Assembly (NCBI RefSeq): GCF_009905375.1
Contig: NC_133656.1
Coordinates: 242,364,473-242,428,472 of the forward strand
Length of the DNA: 64,000 nucleotides
Direction: 5' to 3'
Origin: Apium graveolens
Lineage: Eukaryota > Streptophyta > Magnoliopsida > Apiales > Apiaceae
The position numbers and the translations under genes are program-made. Shown here in pieces: positions 22,104-34,830 of this stretch (position 1 is its first letter; every line of letters begins with the position of its first letter). The notes below the pieces were generated by a model. It saw only the letters and a program-made list of their open reading frames with translations. It did not search any database and had not been told where the DNA came from.

Positions 22104-23839
22104 ATAACATTTGTAAACTTGTTTCTAGATCTCTACTTTATGGAAACAATATTATTTTTTGACTTCTGCAACTATAAATTTGCACTTTTATCAAATTTTG
22201 GAAGCGGCTTATGTTGATGAACGGTTATACAACTGTGGTCTTTATGAATTAACGTCATATGTGGAAGCTTAATTTCCATCTCAATATGTGACATTGGATT
22301 GTGTTACATATTCAGCTCCTGGCTACTGTTGTTTTATTGATCTACGACTGTATACCTCTACAATCATCTAGTACTTCATGATTATAATTCCGGCTGAGCA
22401 CAACAATTTCATGCACTCATTTTAAATATTTAAGTGTAACTTGTGTATTCGGCGGTTCCTTATTTAGCGCTATGCATAACTCATTGTAACCTCTATTTTG
22501 ATCAAGAAAACCGATAAAATGAATATGCTAATGAAGGCTACAGATTCAGAGATTCGGATAAGAGGAAGAAACTTATAATATCCTAACCGCTCATGTTATT
22601 TTGGTGATAAATTTTCTAATATGCTAGTTTTAACCTGTGTTGGAGGGAGTAAAAGACCAGGGAAGGTTTGGACCCTCCCTGAAATTGGTCCAAATTGTTT
22701 TTTTAAGAAAGCCCAATGTAAAAGTTCCCCAAAAAATACACATTCATAAAACTCATGCATCAGCACATACACATCAATGAGAAATTCAGAAAACAGAGAA
22801 ATGTGATAAGAGAAGAGAGATGTGTCCGAGAGAGATGTGATAATAGTGAACAAAAACGGATAAGTGATAATAGTTTGTAACATGATAGGGGAAGAATGGT
22901 TAAATGTTTAAATAATATATTTTATAATATATATTGAGCGTTATATTTTCCTAAGTATGAAAACTGAAGATGTACTTCAAACGTCCGGAGCGTGGACGGG
23001 AGCGCTGAAAACAAATAATTGTAATAAAATATGTTTTTCATGATATTGTTTTGCACTTTTCTACTTTTAGTTGAGAATTTTTTTCATTTATTTTCTCCTT
23101 CTCTCTGATTTCAACAACTCTCATTCTTTACACTTCTTTCGAGCCGTTTATCACTGCTTTAGGTAGCACTATGGCCTTCACTATGGCCTTCAAAAAAATT
23201 ACAATTTTGCTTTTATAAAAACCAAAATTTTAATTATTTTTTGCAAAATGGCTTTTTTGGGGAAAAAAGGTATGCAATTTTACAACTGAAATTAACCAAA
23301 TCAACTTTATTGAATGTTTAGGAATAATAATCATTGGTTGAAAATTGCATTTAAGGTTACACCAAACTTACAAAATCTTGTATCTGTAATAATATTTGGT
23401 TGGGATTTGCATTTAATATTGGATTTGTTAAATCAAATGTACCTTTGTTAAATGTAATCAGAAACAGTTTTAATTATTTTGCTAAAACAAAAGCCTCATT
23501 TTCTCTAGTTACAAACCATATTTTATTGCGTATATTTACATAAAACAGTAAAATCGTAAAAAAAACTTTAAAAAGTTAGCACTTTTGCTCAATTTCATTT
23601 ATTTAATTAAATCATAAATAAATAAACTTCATAGAAATTTTAGAAAATTCAAACAACACATCTGACAAGAAAACAAACACCCATATTTCGCCAAAAATAT
23701 TTTCCTATACTTTTTCATAAAAAATAATAAGAAAATATTTAATCTACATAATACGTTACACCAACATAACAGATATTGACACACATTGTCAAACACAATA
23801 AATCACAAAGTTCCAAAAAATTTCTTCTCTAGGTAGTAC

Positions 23840-24394
23840 TAGGGGTGAGCAAAACTGAACTGAAACCAAGAAACTGAACTGAATCGTATAATTTCGGTTC
23901 TGTTTGGTTTGAGTTTTTCAAAAATTTCGGTTAATTCATTTTTCGATTTTAACCGAAATAATATTGGTTCAGTTCGGTTAATCTAAAAATAAAATCGGTT
24001 TAACTGAAATAACCGAAATCTAAATATGTATATTTTTGAATTATATTATATATATAATGTAATATAGTAAATATAAACAAAAAATAGACTGTAAGTATCT
24101 TCAATTGGTTAGAATGTATGTATCTTCAATTTTTTACATATATAATATAATATGTATTCCTTTAACATTCGAATTATTTTTTATTTCCATTTAAATTATT
24201 TTGACAAATTTTCAAATTTCGGTTTTCAGAAACAAAACCGAATTAACCGAAATAATTCAGTTTGGTTTGTGTATAAGTTTGGTTCAGTTCGGTTCGGTTC
24301 GGTTCGGTTCGATTACGAAAAAATTATCACTTCAATTTTCGGTTAATTCGGTTCGGTTCAGTTTCTGACCGAACCGACCGAACGCTCAGCCCTA
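23840..24394. mobile_element. hAT-type MITE 1 (copy 2)
   Basis: Same element as at 16,509-17,063, copied by the tandem duplication, with the same ends and imperfect 8-bp target duplication (GGTAGTAC at 23,832-23,839 and GATAGCAC at 24,395-24,402). Confidence 0.8.
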
Positions 24395-25013
24395 GATAGC
24401 ACTATGGCCTTTAAATATAAGTATTTAATTTTTTTGTAAAAAACGTAAATTTTAAAAAAAAATTGCAAAACATTTTTTTTTAGAAAAAGACGATATATAC
24501 AATTTTACAACTGAAATTAACCAAAATTAAATTTAAAAACAAATTGAAAATAATAATAATCATGAGACTACTCTAATAGAAACCAATTTTAAAATATAAA
24601 ATAGAAACTGAATAATATTTTTTTAAAATTACTTTGAAATATATCAAATATGGTATGCAAATCGATCATTGAGCGATGGAGAAAAATACAGTGAATTCGG
24701 ATTTTAAAGAAAAAACATACCCTTTAACGGGAAAAATCAATTTAAAAATGGAGGGGAAAAACTGAGATTGTCTGTAGGGTGCAAATTAGTTGGGTGTGAT
24801 ATTTTAAGGGGAACCGGATATTAAATTAAATTGATCTAATAATTTAGATTAATTTCTAGTTTGTATTCTAATTTAATTTTTATTTGATCATTTGCCTAAT
24901 AATCATATTTAGTTGAAAATTGCATTTAAGGTTGCACCCAATTTACAAAATCTTGTAATTGTAATTGTATTTGGTTGGACGTTGCATTTTGGATTTGTTA
25001 AATTAAATGTAAT

Positions 25014-25557
25014 CCTCTTAGAGATTGTTTGGTTTTCAAACCCATAGGTTTAGTTGACTATTTTAAAATTAGGTACCATTTCTTATACCCATCTAGAATC
25101 AAATTTGATACATGTGGATTTAAGAGAGTGGTATGAGGTATAAAATTAAATTTCATTATCTTATTTTTATTTATAAAGTTGAATACACTCTTAAAACATA
25201 TATTTTAAATATCATGTTGTTTAATTTTAAATAAGTTATGCTTATTTTTATTTAATAAATATTATTAATTTTTTTTTATTTAAATATTATAGATGAACAT
25301 TGAAATTTTAAAATTTTAATTTTTTAATCACTTATATTTATTTATTTTTGTTTGTAAGTTTTATAACAACTTAAATTCGATATATGCAATATATAAAATT
25401 TTGATTCAATCAATGAATCAAAAATATTTAAATTAAAGAGATTTCATTCCAGCACCGAAACAACACATGATATGAGGATTGATTTCTGAACCCCAAGCCA
25501 GCCCAACATGATTCCTTATTCCAAACCCATATTGCCTTCTGAACCAAACGACCCCAT
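25014..25557. mobile_element. MITE-like insertion 2 (copy 2)
   Basis: Copy of 17,684-18,227 with the same AAATGTAAT flanks. The surrounding region 24,395-26,040 otherwise repeats block beta and shows no gene. Confidence 0.45.
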
Positions 25558-28000
25558 AAATGTAATCAAAAATAATTTTAATTATTTTGCATAAGCAGAA
25601 GTCACACTTGGTTACAAACCATATTTTTATTACGAATATTTATAAAAAGCAGCAAAATCGTAAAAAAGTTTTAAAAAGTTAGTACTTTTGATCATTTTCC
25701 TTCATTTAATTAATTCATAAATAAATAAATTTCATAGAAATTTTAGAAAATTCAAACAACACATCTCACAAAAAAATAAACACCCATACTTCCAAAATAA
25801 ATAAATTCCTCTACTTTTTCATAAAAATAATAAGAAAATATTAAATCTACAAAATACGTTACGCCAACATAACATATTGACACACATTGTCAAACACAAT
25901 AAATCACAAAGTTCCAAAAAATTTCTTCTCTAGAACCAACGAGTTCAGACCAAAAAACAAATTTCTATCTACCACCATGAAAATTTAAAAAAAAACTCCA
26001 AAAAATAAAATAAATCACAAATTATATTACAACCTCGGACCCCCTTGTCCGATAACAGACACACTTGCAATTCTCGCCACCTTCTATAGTTCTACTCCTT
26101 CTTCCGACAACGACTACTACATCTTCGCGATTTTTGAGGTAACATTCTTTTTACCCCCAATCTCATTTTTACTGTCTGTAAATATTTGTTTTTAACTTCA
26201 TTTTTTATGTAAGTCATTTCAATTCTAGCGTTCGTTTTATAGTTCATGTGATTTTACGTAGTTTTTGAATTTTAATTACATGATGTTAATTAAGGTTTTG
26301 AATTTGTGATTATTTAGATTATTTTACTGTAGTTATTTATTTTTAACTGAATGTTGATATGATTTATTTTAATTGCAGCATTCGTTTTATAGTTGGTGCA
26401 ATTTTACGTGAATTTTTATAAATTTTGATTGTGTGTTTTGAATTTGTGATTGTTTGTTGTGTGTTGTTGTTCCAACTCCATGTTAATGTAATTCGTGTCG
26501 AATTAAGCCTTGATTTCGTGTAATTTACGTGATTATTGATTGAAATTTTGAATTTGTTATTGTTAGTAGTGTGTAATTATTTTAACTCCATGTTAATGTA
26601 ATTCATATCAATTTAAGCTTTGGTTTCGTATATTTAGGTAGTTATTGATTATTAACCATTTTTAAGTGAATGATGTGTATTAAGGTTTGAATTTGTGATT
26701 GTTTACGGTATGTAATTATTTTAACTCCATGTTGATGTCATTGATTTCGATTCAAGCCTTTGTTGCATGTACTTTATGTAATTGTTGATTTTTAAGCATT
26801 TTTAAGTGAATGATATGAATTAAGATTTTGAATTTATGATTGTTTACCGTATGTAATTATTTTAACTCCACGTTAATGTCATTCTTTTTTATTCAAGCCT
26901 TTGTTGCATATAATTATTTATGTGATTGTTGATTTGTAAGCCATTTTTGGTTAAATGATGTAAATTTGGGTTTGAATTTGTGATATAACTGGTTTATGAT
27001 TACAGATATGGAGCCAACGGAAGATTGGGGAAACAAATCATGGACGGTGGATTGTGCGTGTGGAGTGAATTTTGATGATGGAGAGGAAATGGTGAATTGT
27101 GATGAGCGTGGAGTGTGGGTGTACACGATGTGTTCGAGGTACGTAAAGAGCGAAAAAGTGTTTACGTGTGAGAAATGTAGGAGGAAGAGTAAGAGGTGTG
27201 AGAATATTGAGGATGAGGTTGCTGATAGTTTGCTTGGAATGGCGAATAAGAGTGGGGAGAATGTGTGGTCTAGCAGGATGACTTAGACAGGGAGGGTTCC
27301 GAGGGAGGAGAGGGCGCATGTGCAAGGAGTGGTTGGTGGGGAAAGCGTGGGAACGGGGATTTTTGGGTCGGCGTTGTGGAGGGCGAGCGGGTATGTACAT
27401 AAGAAGTTTGGTTTTCAGTATAAAGAGTTTGATTGGAATGACGGGAATGAGACTGGTGGTAATGAGGGTGGTGGAAATGAGCTTGGTAGTGAGGGTAGTA
27501 ATGGGGGAGCGTTGTCTTTGTTGAATAATTATAAAGCGGGGGGTGTTGGTGGTAGTGTAAGTTTTGGTGCGGGGAAGAGAACAAGAGATGAAGAAAGTAA
27601 TAAAAAGAAAAGGGAGGAAGGCGAGGAAGTTAATGACAATACAAATACCACTTCTAAGTTGATGCATAGAAGTAAGACAGTTGACCATTTAGATTATCAA
27701 CCATCATCGAAGGTCAACCTCACACTACAGGAGGATCAGTCAAACACTCTAAACACTCCTGCAACAATAGGTGATGAAGAGGTCTGAGTCAAGCTGGCAT
27801 TTTGTTTTCATGTTTTCTTGAAGTTCCTCTACTAATGTTTTGCTAATTTCTGTTTCATCTTTTGCAGCTTGCATTATTATTGCATCAGGAGCTTAACAGA
27901 TCTGCAAGAGTCTCGCGGGTGCCACGCATGCGCCATGCTGGTAGTTTACCCCAGTTAGCTTCTCCGACTGTTGCAAGCATGCTCATGAAGCAGTCACCAT

Positions 28001-31000
28001 TAGAGGCAGCCAGACGGTCGGGCCGTCCGGGCCGTGCCGAGTTTCAAGCGAGCCGAATCAATTAGCCAGTAACTCGTGAACGGCACGTAGAAGTGAACGA
28101 GCCGAGCCGAGTCGTGCCGGTTTGATAAAGTGATAACCCGGGATCGGCTCGTGAATTAGGCGAGTTTCCCGAGTTAGGCGAGTTATACGAATGTGAACCG
28201 AGTCAGGCGAATGCGAGCCGAGTTAGGCGAATACGACCCGTTCGTTTGGCGAATTCAGGCGAGTTAGCTGGTGGAAACTGGAAAGTGGAAACAGATATTA
28301 TAAAACCATTTTATTTCTGTATAGTGGAAAGTGGAAAGGTGAATTCAGTTGTTTTTTTTTACTTTTTATTAAGAATGTACATGTCTGTGAATACTAATCA
28401 GAAATTGAAAAATTGATAAATATATATATTTATGTAACCTTGTACAACTAGAATCAAATATTTAGATAATATTTAGATGGCTACGAATTATGATGAAAAC
28501 AAATTTTTTATTTTTAAAAAAACAAATAAGTGGTGCAGAAAGAAAGAAACAATTTTTTTTGTAACTTCAATTTTTCTTTTCAAAATTGTGTTTTTTTGAA
28601 TTTATAAAACTAACATGTTTATAAGGAAAAGAGGACGGTACCTCTATAAATTTTATTAAATAAAAAAATGTTACAATTGATTTGAGAGGACTCCTCTCTA
28701 AAAAAACGAAACAAACCGTGTTTACATTTTAAATAAGATACGAAATATAACAAATTTTAAAAATACAAGGCAAATAAATAGTATCAACTATTCAAATTCT
28801 TCTTCTTCTCGTGGATCGTTCGCTGACATACCCGATTTCGATGAAGTGTCCATCATCATCCAAGTATCCTCTTCGCCGTCCGAATCATCTTTTTTCATCC
28901 CTTGTTGTCTCTTTGCCGCTTGATCCCAATCTTTTTTGCAAACACATATCTTGACCACATCCGGTGCAAGACTTGATCTTTTCTCGTCCAATACTCTTCT
29001 ACCGGCACTGAAAGCAGACTCAGAAGCAATGGTAGAGGCGGGAACTACTAAAATGTCCCTTGCAATTTTAGCTAATATCGTAAATTGGTTCTCGTGATTC
29101 TTTCACCATGTTAGTATTGAAAAATCCTCATCGAACTCATAGTTATATGAAAAAAACTCTCTAAGCATGCTAAATGAAGTTTGAGGTGTAGATGCATTTT
29201 CGGAAACTCTACACTTTTGTTTTTTAGTTAGGATACCAAGCAATGTGGGATTAAACCTACTAGACTGACTAGTCTTAGGTGGTATAATATTTTGAGTTCT
29301 AGGACTGTATAGATCTATAAGACGGTGTAACAAGTCTAAACAATTTTGCACATAAAGCATGTGATTATATGAAACTCCTAATACCGAGTAATAATGTTCT
29401 AACATATTTTCTAAACCTTCTTTTCTAACACCGGGATCAATAAGACATGCAACACCATAAATAAAAGGAAATTCGGTAAAATATTCTATCCACTTTTTTT
29501 CATATCAACAATATTTGCACCAAAACAATTATCTTCTTCATATGCTTTTAAAGTAGTAATAATATTAACACACTCAATAATAACAAGATGTACATTTGGC
29601 TCATAAACGTAAGAAAATATCTTAGTACCACATGCATAACAATCAAGCAAATCACGTACCCTATTTGCCAAGTCCCAATCATTTTCGGTAATAAGTCTAT
29701 CCTCCACTTGATTTCTTGGATCGGAATTATATAACTCGATGATAACTATCTTATATTTAATTGCCTCGCATAGTAATTTATAAGTCGAACTCCATCTCGT
29801 GGGACAATCAATTCCCCACTTTTTGGGTATTAATCCATTTTCCCTACACAATTTTTTATATTGTCTCTTTAATGTGTGTGCGATACGTAAATACTTAATT
29901 ATTTTTCTAATAGGTGCTAAAAATTCGGTTATTTGTTGAATACCCGTTTGAGCCGATAAATTGACAATGTGTGCACAACATCTAACATGCAAAAAAATAC
30001 CGTCTAAAGTAGTAGGAATATCTTGTGCAATATAGTAAATAGCTTTATCATTTGCCGAAGCATTATCCAAAGAAATAGTAAACACCTTGTGTTGTAATTT
30101 AAATTCGTTAATAGTTTCGACAATTCTCGTCTTTATATTATAACCCGTGTGTTGCTCGTCCATAACATCAAAGGCAATTATTCATTTTTGTAAAAAATAA
30201 TCAGAATCAATCCAATGCACGGTAACACAAATATATTGCTCACCGCAACTCGAACTCCAACAATCACTAGTTAATGAAACCATGCCATCATAATCACAAA
30301 AGATTCGATCATTTTATCTCGACTATAGTGAAAAGGCATACCTCCACCAGGAGATGATGTCACAAAACCACCAATATGTGTTTGTTGCGGTGATTCTCCG
30401 CGTGCTTCTCCACTTTCGTGACTTTGTTTCGAAATTCCGTGATGCGTTTTCAAGTGTCGATCAAGTGTACCTGTGCCGGCACCTTTAGAGTGAAGAAATG
30501 GGGATTGATTTCGGCCGCTTTGAAAACAAAGTAAACAAAAGCATTTAAATTTGTTGGGATCTTCCGGTACTGCCTGTCTCGAAAAATAATTCCAAACGTG
30601 CGAGGAATGTCTCGTAGACGTACAAGAGGGCCCTGCAAAATTTGAACATATACAAAATTAATAATATACATCATTCGAATATATTCAAAATTAACAATAA
30701 TATATATAAATTAATAATACTGAAATGTGCTTTTCTTTCCAGTTTATACTATTCAAATTAATTCACTTTCAACAAACTACATTCTATTATATCAAGTTAT
30801 CTGAATGTGCGAATTCATCCTTGAACATAATTCAAATTATCTGGTGAAAAAGAAGAAAAATCACATCATCGTCAACAAACTAATCCTAGAAAGAGAAATA
30901 AAGGTTTGTGGTCCCAGAAATTAACAATAAGAATACGAATATGAACATAAAAACAAAAAAACTGAGGAAGAATTTTACCAACTTCCGGTCGAGGAGGTCG

Positions 31001-31764
31001 CATAGAAGCTGCTTGACTCGATCCCTGAGAAGAAATAGTACCCCTTCCTTCTTCCATTGTTCACAAAGAATTGCCTGAAAAAATTGAACTCGCCGGAATT
31101 TATTGCAGTGTTGCCGGATTTGTTCGAAAAAACCGTGTAACTTCGCCTGAATTTATTTATGTGTGCGACTTGTGTAACTGACTAACTGTGTTGTTGTGAG
31201 TTGTGAGTTGTGACTTACTGAGTGACTAGTGACCTGTGAGGCTGTGACTGTATTGTGAGCAGAGAGCTTGAGAGAAAAGAGATAAATCGAGTGAGTGAGA
31301 GAGATTGAGAGATTGAGAGATTGATAGTGAGACAGTTAACAGTGAGGTCGAGATTATTTATAGAGAATAAAGAGGTGAACGTTGGAGGAGGTTGCAGTTG
31401 CAGGTGAACGTTGGAGAGCTGCAAGTTGCAGGTGAACGTTGGAGAGTGCGCAGGTGACCGTTGTTCTGTTACGCGCGTGTGCCGAATAATGGGCCGGTTA
31501 GTGCCGAATAACGGGCCGGTTAGTGCTGAATAATGGGCCAAATTACGACTAATCCAGTTTTTATTCATTTACGAATCACACGGGCCGGTTCGCGTGCCGT
31601 GCCGGTCTGTTCGCGATTTCTGTACTCCTGATTCGTGTTCGGTTCGCCTCTAAAGCCGGTTAGCGCCGAATAATTAACCGGCACGCAACGAGCCGAGTCA
31701 AGCGAGTTTTAGGCGAGCCGGTTCACGAGCGGGCCGACTCAAACCGGCCGTCTGGCCACCTCTA
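28001..31764 (-). mobile_element. Element H: hAT transposon
   Basis: 3,764-bp element with 17-bp terminal inverted repeats (TAGAGGCAGCCAGACGG at the left; the right end read in reverse is TAGAGGTGGCCAGACGG; two mismatches) and a perfect 8-bp target duplication GTCACCAT at 27,993-28,000 and 31,765-31,772. The uninterrupted site is seen in unit II at 51,246-51,253. Subterminal GGCGAGTT/GGCGAATT words cluster at 28,156-28,265 and recur near the right end (31,690-31,725), as expected for transposase-binding sites. The internal transposase gene is broken. Confidence 0.95.
28788..31057 (-). pseudogene. hAT transposase remnant
   Basis: Minus strand. A short first exon (31,057 to about 30,982; MEEGRGTISSQG) is followed by an intron ending near 30,632. 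The second exon carries a BED-type zinc finger (SHVWNYF, CFCLLC, DRHLKTHH). Next come SLTSDCW, the DNASANDKAI and FHVRCCAHIVNL motifs, CPTRWSSTY, and the C-terminal dimerisation signature STIASESAFSAGRRVLD, ending at 28,788 with an acidic tail. Lesions: an internal deletion of roughly 70 codons after RDKMIE (about 30,310), an in-frame TGA near 30,188, a one-base loss in a poly-A run near 29,497, and a TGA near 29,103. It belongs to the Ac/Tam3-type plant hAT class and is not functional as it stands. Confidence 0.9.
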
Positions 31765-31801
31765 GTCACCATCTAATTCTGTGGGAAAAGACCATGGTTC
31801 G

Positions 31802-33192
31802 GTAAGTTGCACATGTCACTTTTAATTTCATTTATACTAGTGATTTCTCAATTACATTAATCGTTGTGCTTAAACAATACAAATATTCATTTCGCCCTTG
31901 GTAAGGTCGGTCCTTGTTAAGTTAGTTGTGTACTGATTTTTTTTCCTTTTATATCCTTGTTGATTTAAATATAACATGATAAGTACTGTTAGGGTGTTAA
32001 GTAACCATCTATAATTAAAATCCTGAGGTGTTAGGGGCGTCCTCAATTGGGTTATATAACTTTAAAGCGCATAATGAGTATGCGTTTCCATAAACGTGAT
32101 AAAAAACAAAGTACTATTTTAGTTATGTTTCCATAACTAAAACTAGGTACTGTTAACATCATAAATGTTTATCTCATCCTTCCAATTGGTTGATATTGAT
32201 CGCTTACGTGTCATTCTTTATTGATATTTTTATCAATGTTTATGTCTCGGGTGTTGGCCTTTTATGGCAAATTTTGAGAAATAGTGCACCCAATATCATA
32301 AAAGGAAATATATGGCCCTTTATGGCACAGAAAAACGAGTCTTAGATATCTATTCTTTTAAAACGCAAAGGCGTGCAACGTTTCTTATATTTATAACTCT
32401 GAAGTCACTTTTTTTTTAAGAAACAAACTTTAATGCGCATCATAAGTATGCGTTTCCAAAAACGTGATACATAGTGGCGTGTTTGGAAGACGTCACATGC
32501 AGTAGCAGTTTTACTAAATTGTAATGGATACCTGTACATGTGTTTCGGAATGGTTCCACACAACTGGTAATGTGTGGAGTCGACTCTGTGATCTTCACTT
32601 GAATGCACTACAAAAACCACTGAACCAGATATATGCTTTGGCAAGATGTGCAACACACAATATTATAATGTGTCACATGTGGCATTAAGGGCCTTTCTAT
32701 CCAGTTTATACTTTTTGGGCAATTTTCCTTAGATATCTATTAAGTTTCATCCTCTAATGATGTCATTTCTCATTTTTAATAGTACTTGCACGGTTAATTT
32801 TCATATCTAATGAAGGTGAAGTGAAGCCTGAGGAGATTATATAAAAATAACCATGTTAAGGTAATGTCTTACATAGCCGAGGGTATAGCTTCGTACTTCT
32901 TTAGCCTAGTGGTATCCATCTTCCCTTGGTAACAAGAGGGCGAGAGATTGACCTTGTGTAGACAGCATTTATGACAGGCTGACAGTGTGAGTATTAAATT
33001 TTCTGTAAATGATCGATAATCGAAAAAAGCTATAGTGGAAAAGGATGAGTAAAAACAGTTTAAAATTTTCAATTGTTCTTTTTTTTCTTTTATAAATGAT
33101 AATGGCTGCTCGACTTAGCTTAATGGTAGTATCTGTTGTTGTTTTTAACAATAAAGGTTTCCAAAAGAAAATGAAAAAGTGTAGCAACAGAG
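31802..33192 (+). other. PHD intron 3, unit I
   Basis: About 1.4-kb intron between exon 3 (ends 31,801, GGTTCG|GTAAGT) and exon 4 (starts 33,193). It holds a related pair of short words (TTTAAAGCGCATAATGAGTA at 32,061 and TTTAATGCGCATCATAAGTA at 32,430), so part of the intron is an old local duplication. The unit II copy (51,283-52,734) keeps about 64 bp before the first word that are deleted here. Confidence 0.6.
32890..33030 (+). repeat. SINE-like or tRNA-related sequence (unit I)
   Basis: TTAGCCTAGTGGTA near 32,900 resembles a polymerase III A box. GCGAGAGATTGACC about 40 bases later could be a decayed B box, in an order and spacing used by plant SINEs. A second A-box-like word, TAGCTTAATGGTAG, lies at 33,116. 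I see no poly-T or poly-A tail or target duplication that would prove a SINE. The unit II copy is at about 52,430-52,570. Confidence 0.3.
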
Positions 33193-34522
33193 GGAACTCA
33201 AAATTCTCAAAACCTCCAGGATGAATCTAAAAGTATGAAGAGATCACTACTGCTGCCAGTTTAGAGGACCAATGACTCGGCTCGCACAGAAAATTCTGTT
33301 ACCATGAGGGAAGTGGACAATGGGTCAGCACCAGCCATACAATCTGCTAACAAGAGTAATCCTCCTGCAACTAGCAAGCAACATGTGTCTTCCAGATGTA
33401 AATCGACTCAAACTGCCTCTGATGATGACTCTGGCACTGAAAATCGTGTGACCTACCGCACCTTACCAGGTTATTGCTTTAAGTTCTAGATTCTTAACAT
33501 GTTTGAGAAAGATATAGCAACGTACAGAATAAGAAAAAGAAGTACTGTAAAAGGAAACCACTAGATAAATATAAAAATAGATCTGGTCTATGATATTCTC
33601 TTCTTCATTTCTTCACGCATGAATCCTTGTCTATAGAATTGCTCTCAGAGATTGTAACCAAGCCCATGACTTACAAGGAGCTTTGCGATACTGTTTTACC
33701 GGTATGTGTAAAATGTCTTTGTTCACGTTAAACGTGAAAAAGATACAGTCTCACAACTTTCTGATTCTCTGTGCAGCACTGGCCTCACTTGAGGAAGAAG
33801 AACGGTGATCGTTATGCCTATTCCAGCCACTCACAGGCGGTCCTTGACTGTCTGAGGAGCAGAAAAGCTTGGGCCCGCCTTGTTGATCGAGGTCCCAAGG
33901 TATGCCATTGTAATCATTAGCAACTATATCTAGTTCTGCTTTCTAGTTCTGCTTAAATCAGCAGGAACACTGTTTGATGTTTCACTCTTGTTTAATTATC
34001 GATCAATGATTACAAACGAGTCATGGCCCATATAAGAGATGGAAGAAGTGCTATTTATTAATATTACTTTGTTCACTAAAGGTTATAGAATCATACGTTT
34101 TTATGTATACTCATTCACCATGCCCCTTGTTTTTAAATGTCTTTTTTTATCGCAATTGTTATAAAGTATGTTAAATTGATTTTTAATTATTGCACTAGTC
34201 AAATGCTGGAAGGAAGCCCCGCCGGTCCGATGCTGAGGGTCTTAGTATTGTGGAATCATTCATTGGCCACATACCCAAGGGTAAGAGGCAGATGAGGAAG
34301 CGGTGCAGAGAGTTAGCGCTGCAAGAAGGAGATCTCAAGAGTGTGGATGGTGATGATGTCAGCAGTGGTGAAGATAGCTTGAGTTCTAGTTCTAGTTCTA
34401 GTAGTGGGGAGATGGGCTTGTCATACTTCAGAGTAGTTTCGTGAGTGTTGTAGTTTTTTTTTATGATCTTCATGCCGGAAAACTCCAACGTTGTTCGAGT
34501 TTTACCAAGTGCAGACTTTTCT

Positions 34523-34680
34523 AGAACTTGGAAGGTGTTCTGTGTCATACTGTAGTTTTTATGAGGAGTTTAGAACTTGGAAGGTGTTCTCTATCATACT
34601 GTAGTTTTTATGAGGAGTTTATAACTTGGAAGGTGTTCTCTGTCAGACTGACAGACTGTAGTTTTTATCAGGAGTTTAAG
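34523..34680 (+). repeat. 49-bp repeats in PHD 3' region, unit I (three copies)
   Basis: Unit AGAACTTGGAAGGTGTTCT...CATACTGTAGTTTTTATGAGGAGTTT begins at 34,523, 34,572 and 34,621. The third copy has a small internal expansion (CAGACTGACAGAC). Unit II has only two copies (58,790 and 58,839). It lies just downstream of the stop, probably in the 3' untranslated region. Confidence 0.85.
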
Positions 34681-34830
34681 AATAGTTTTGAAAAAATTTA
34701 CAGTTAAATTTATGTCAGTGTTTCCTGGATTACCATCGATATATGATGCTTCTGTTTTTTATCATGTTTTAAGACACCCCCTGTGAAGCCAAAATTTATG
34801 GTTTCACCCTTTAAAACAATACACGGTAGC

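Larger units (their letters stand above)
21339..28667. repeat. 7.33-kb tandem duplication, copy 2
   Basis: Second copy of 14,011-21,338. It begins inside the element S LTR directly after the hAT fragment and runs on into the complete hAT element. Contents: LTR end (21,339-22,103, nine GGTCGCAAGTAA copies, poly-C of 15), flank (22,104-23,162), block alpha (23,163-23,839), block beta (24,395 to about 25,930), PHD exons 1-3 and the hAT left end. Confidence 0.93.
27008..34444 (+). pseudogene. PHD-finger gene, unit I tandem copy 2, split by hAT
   Basis: All coding exons are present but broken. Exon 2 (27,006-27,781) has the same two lost zinc ligands and the same in-frame TAG as copy 1. Exon 3 starts at 27,868, is interrupted by the hAT element at 28,001-31,764, and ends at 31,801. 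Exon 4 is 33,193-33,469, exon 5 33,637-33,701 (MTYKELCD), exon 6 33,777-33,899 (HWPHLRKKNGDRYAYSSHSQ), exon 7 34,199-34,444 (GHIPKGKRQMRKR). Splice sites are GT-AG throughout. Exon 7 has lost about 48 bp relative to unit II and ends in a different short tail. The domain order (PHD, acidic low-complexity, conserved C-terminal block with basic nuclear-type stretch) fits a plant single-PHD nuclear protein family; I recall Arabidopsis At3g52100 as related but could not check. Confidence 0.85.

Noticed and set aside
32890..32960. Possible tRNA gene
   Set aside because: Only an A-box-like word and a weak B box; no cloverleaf could be drawn.
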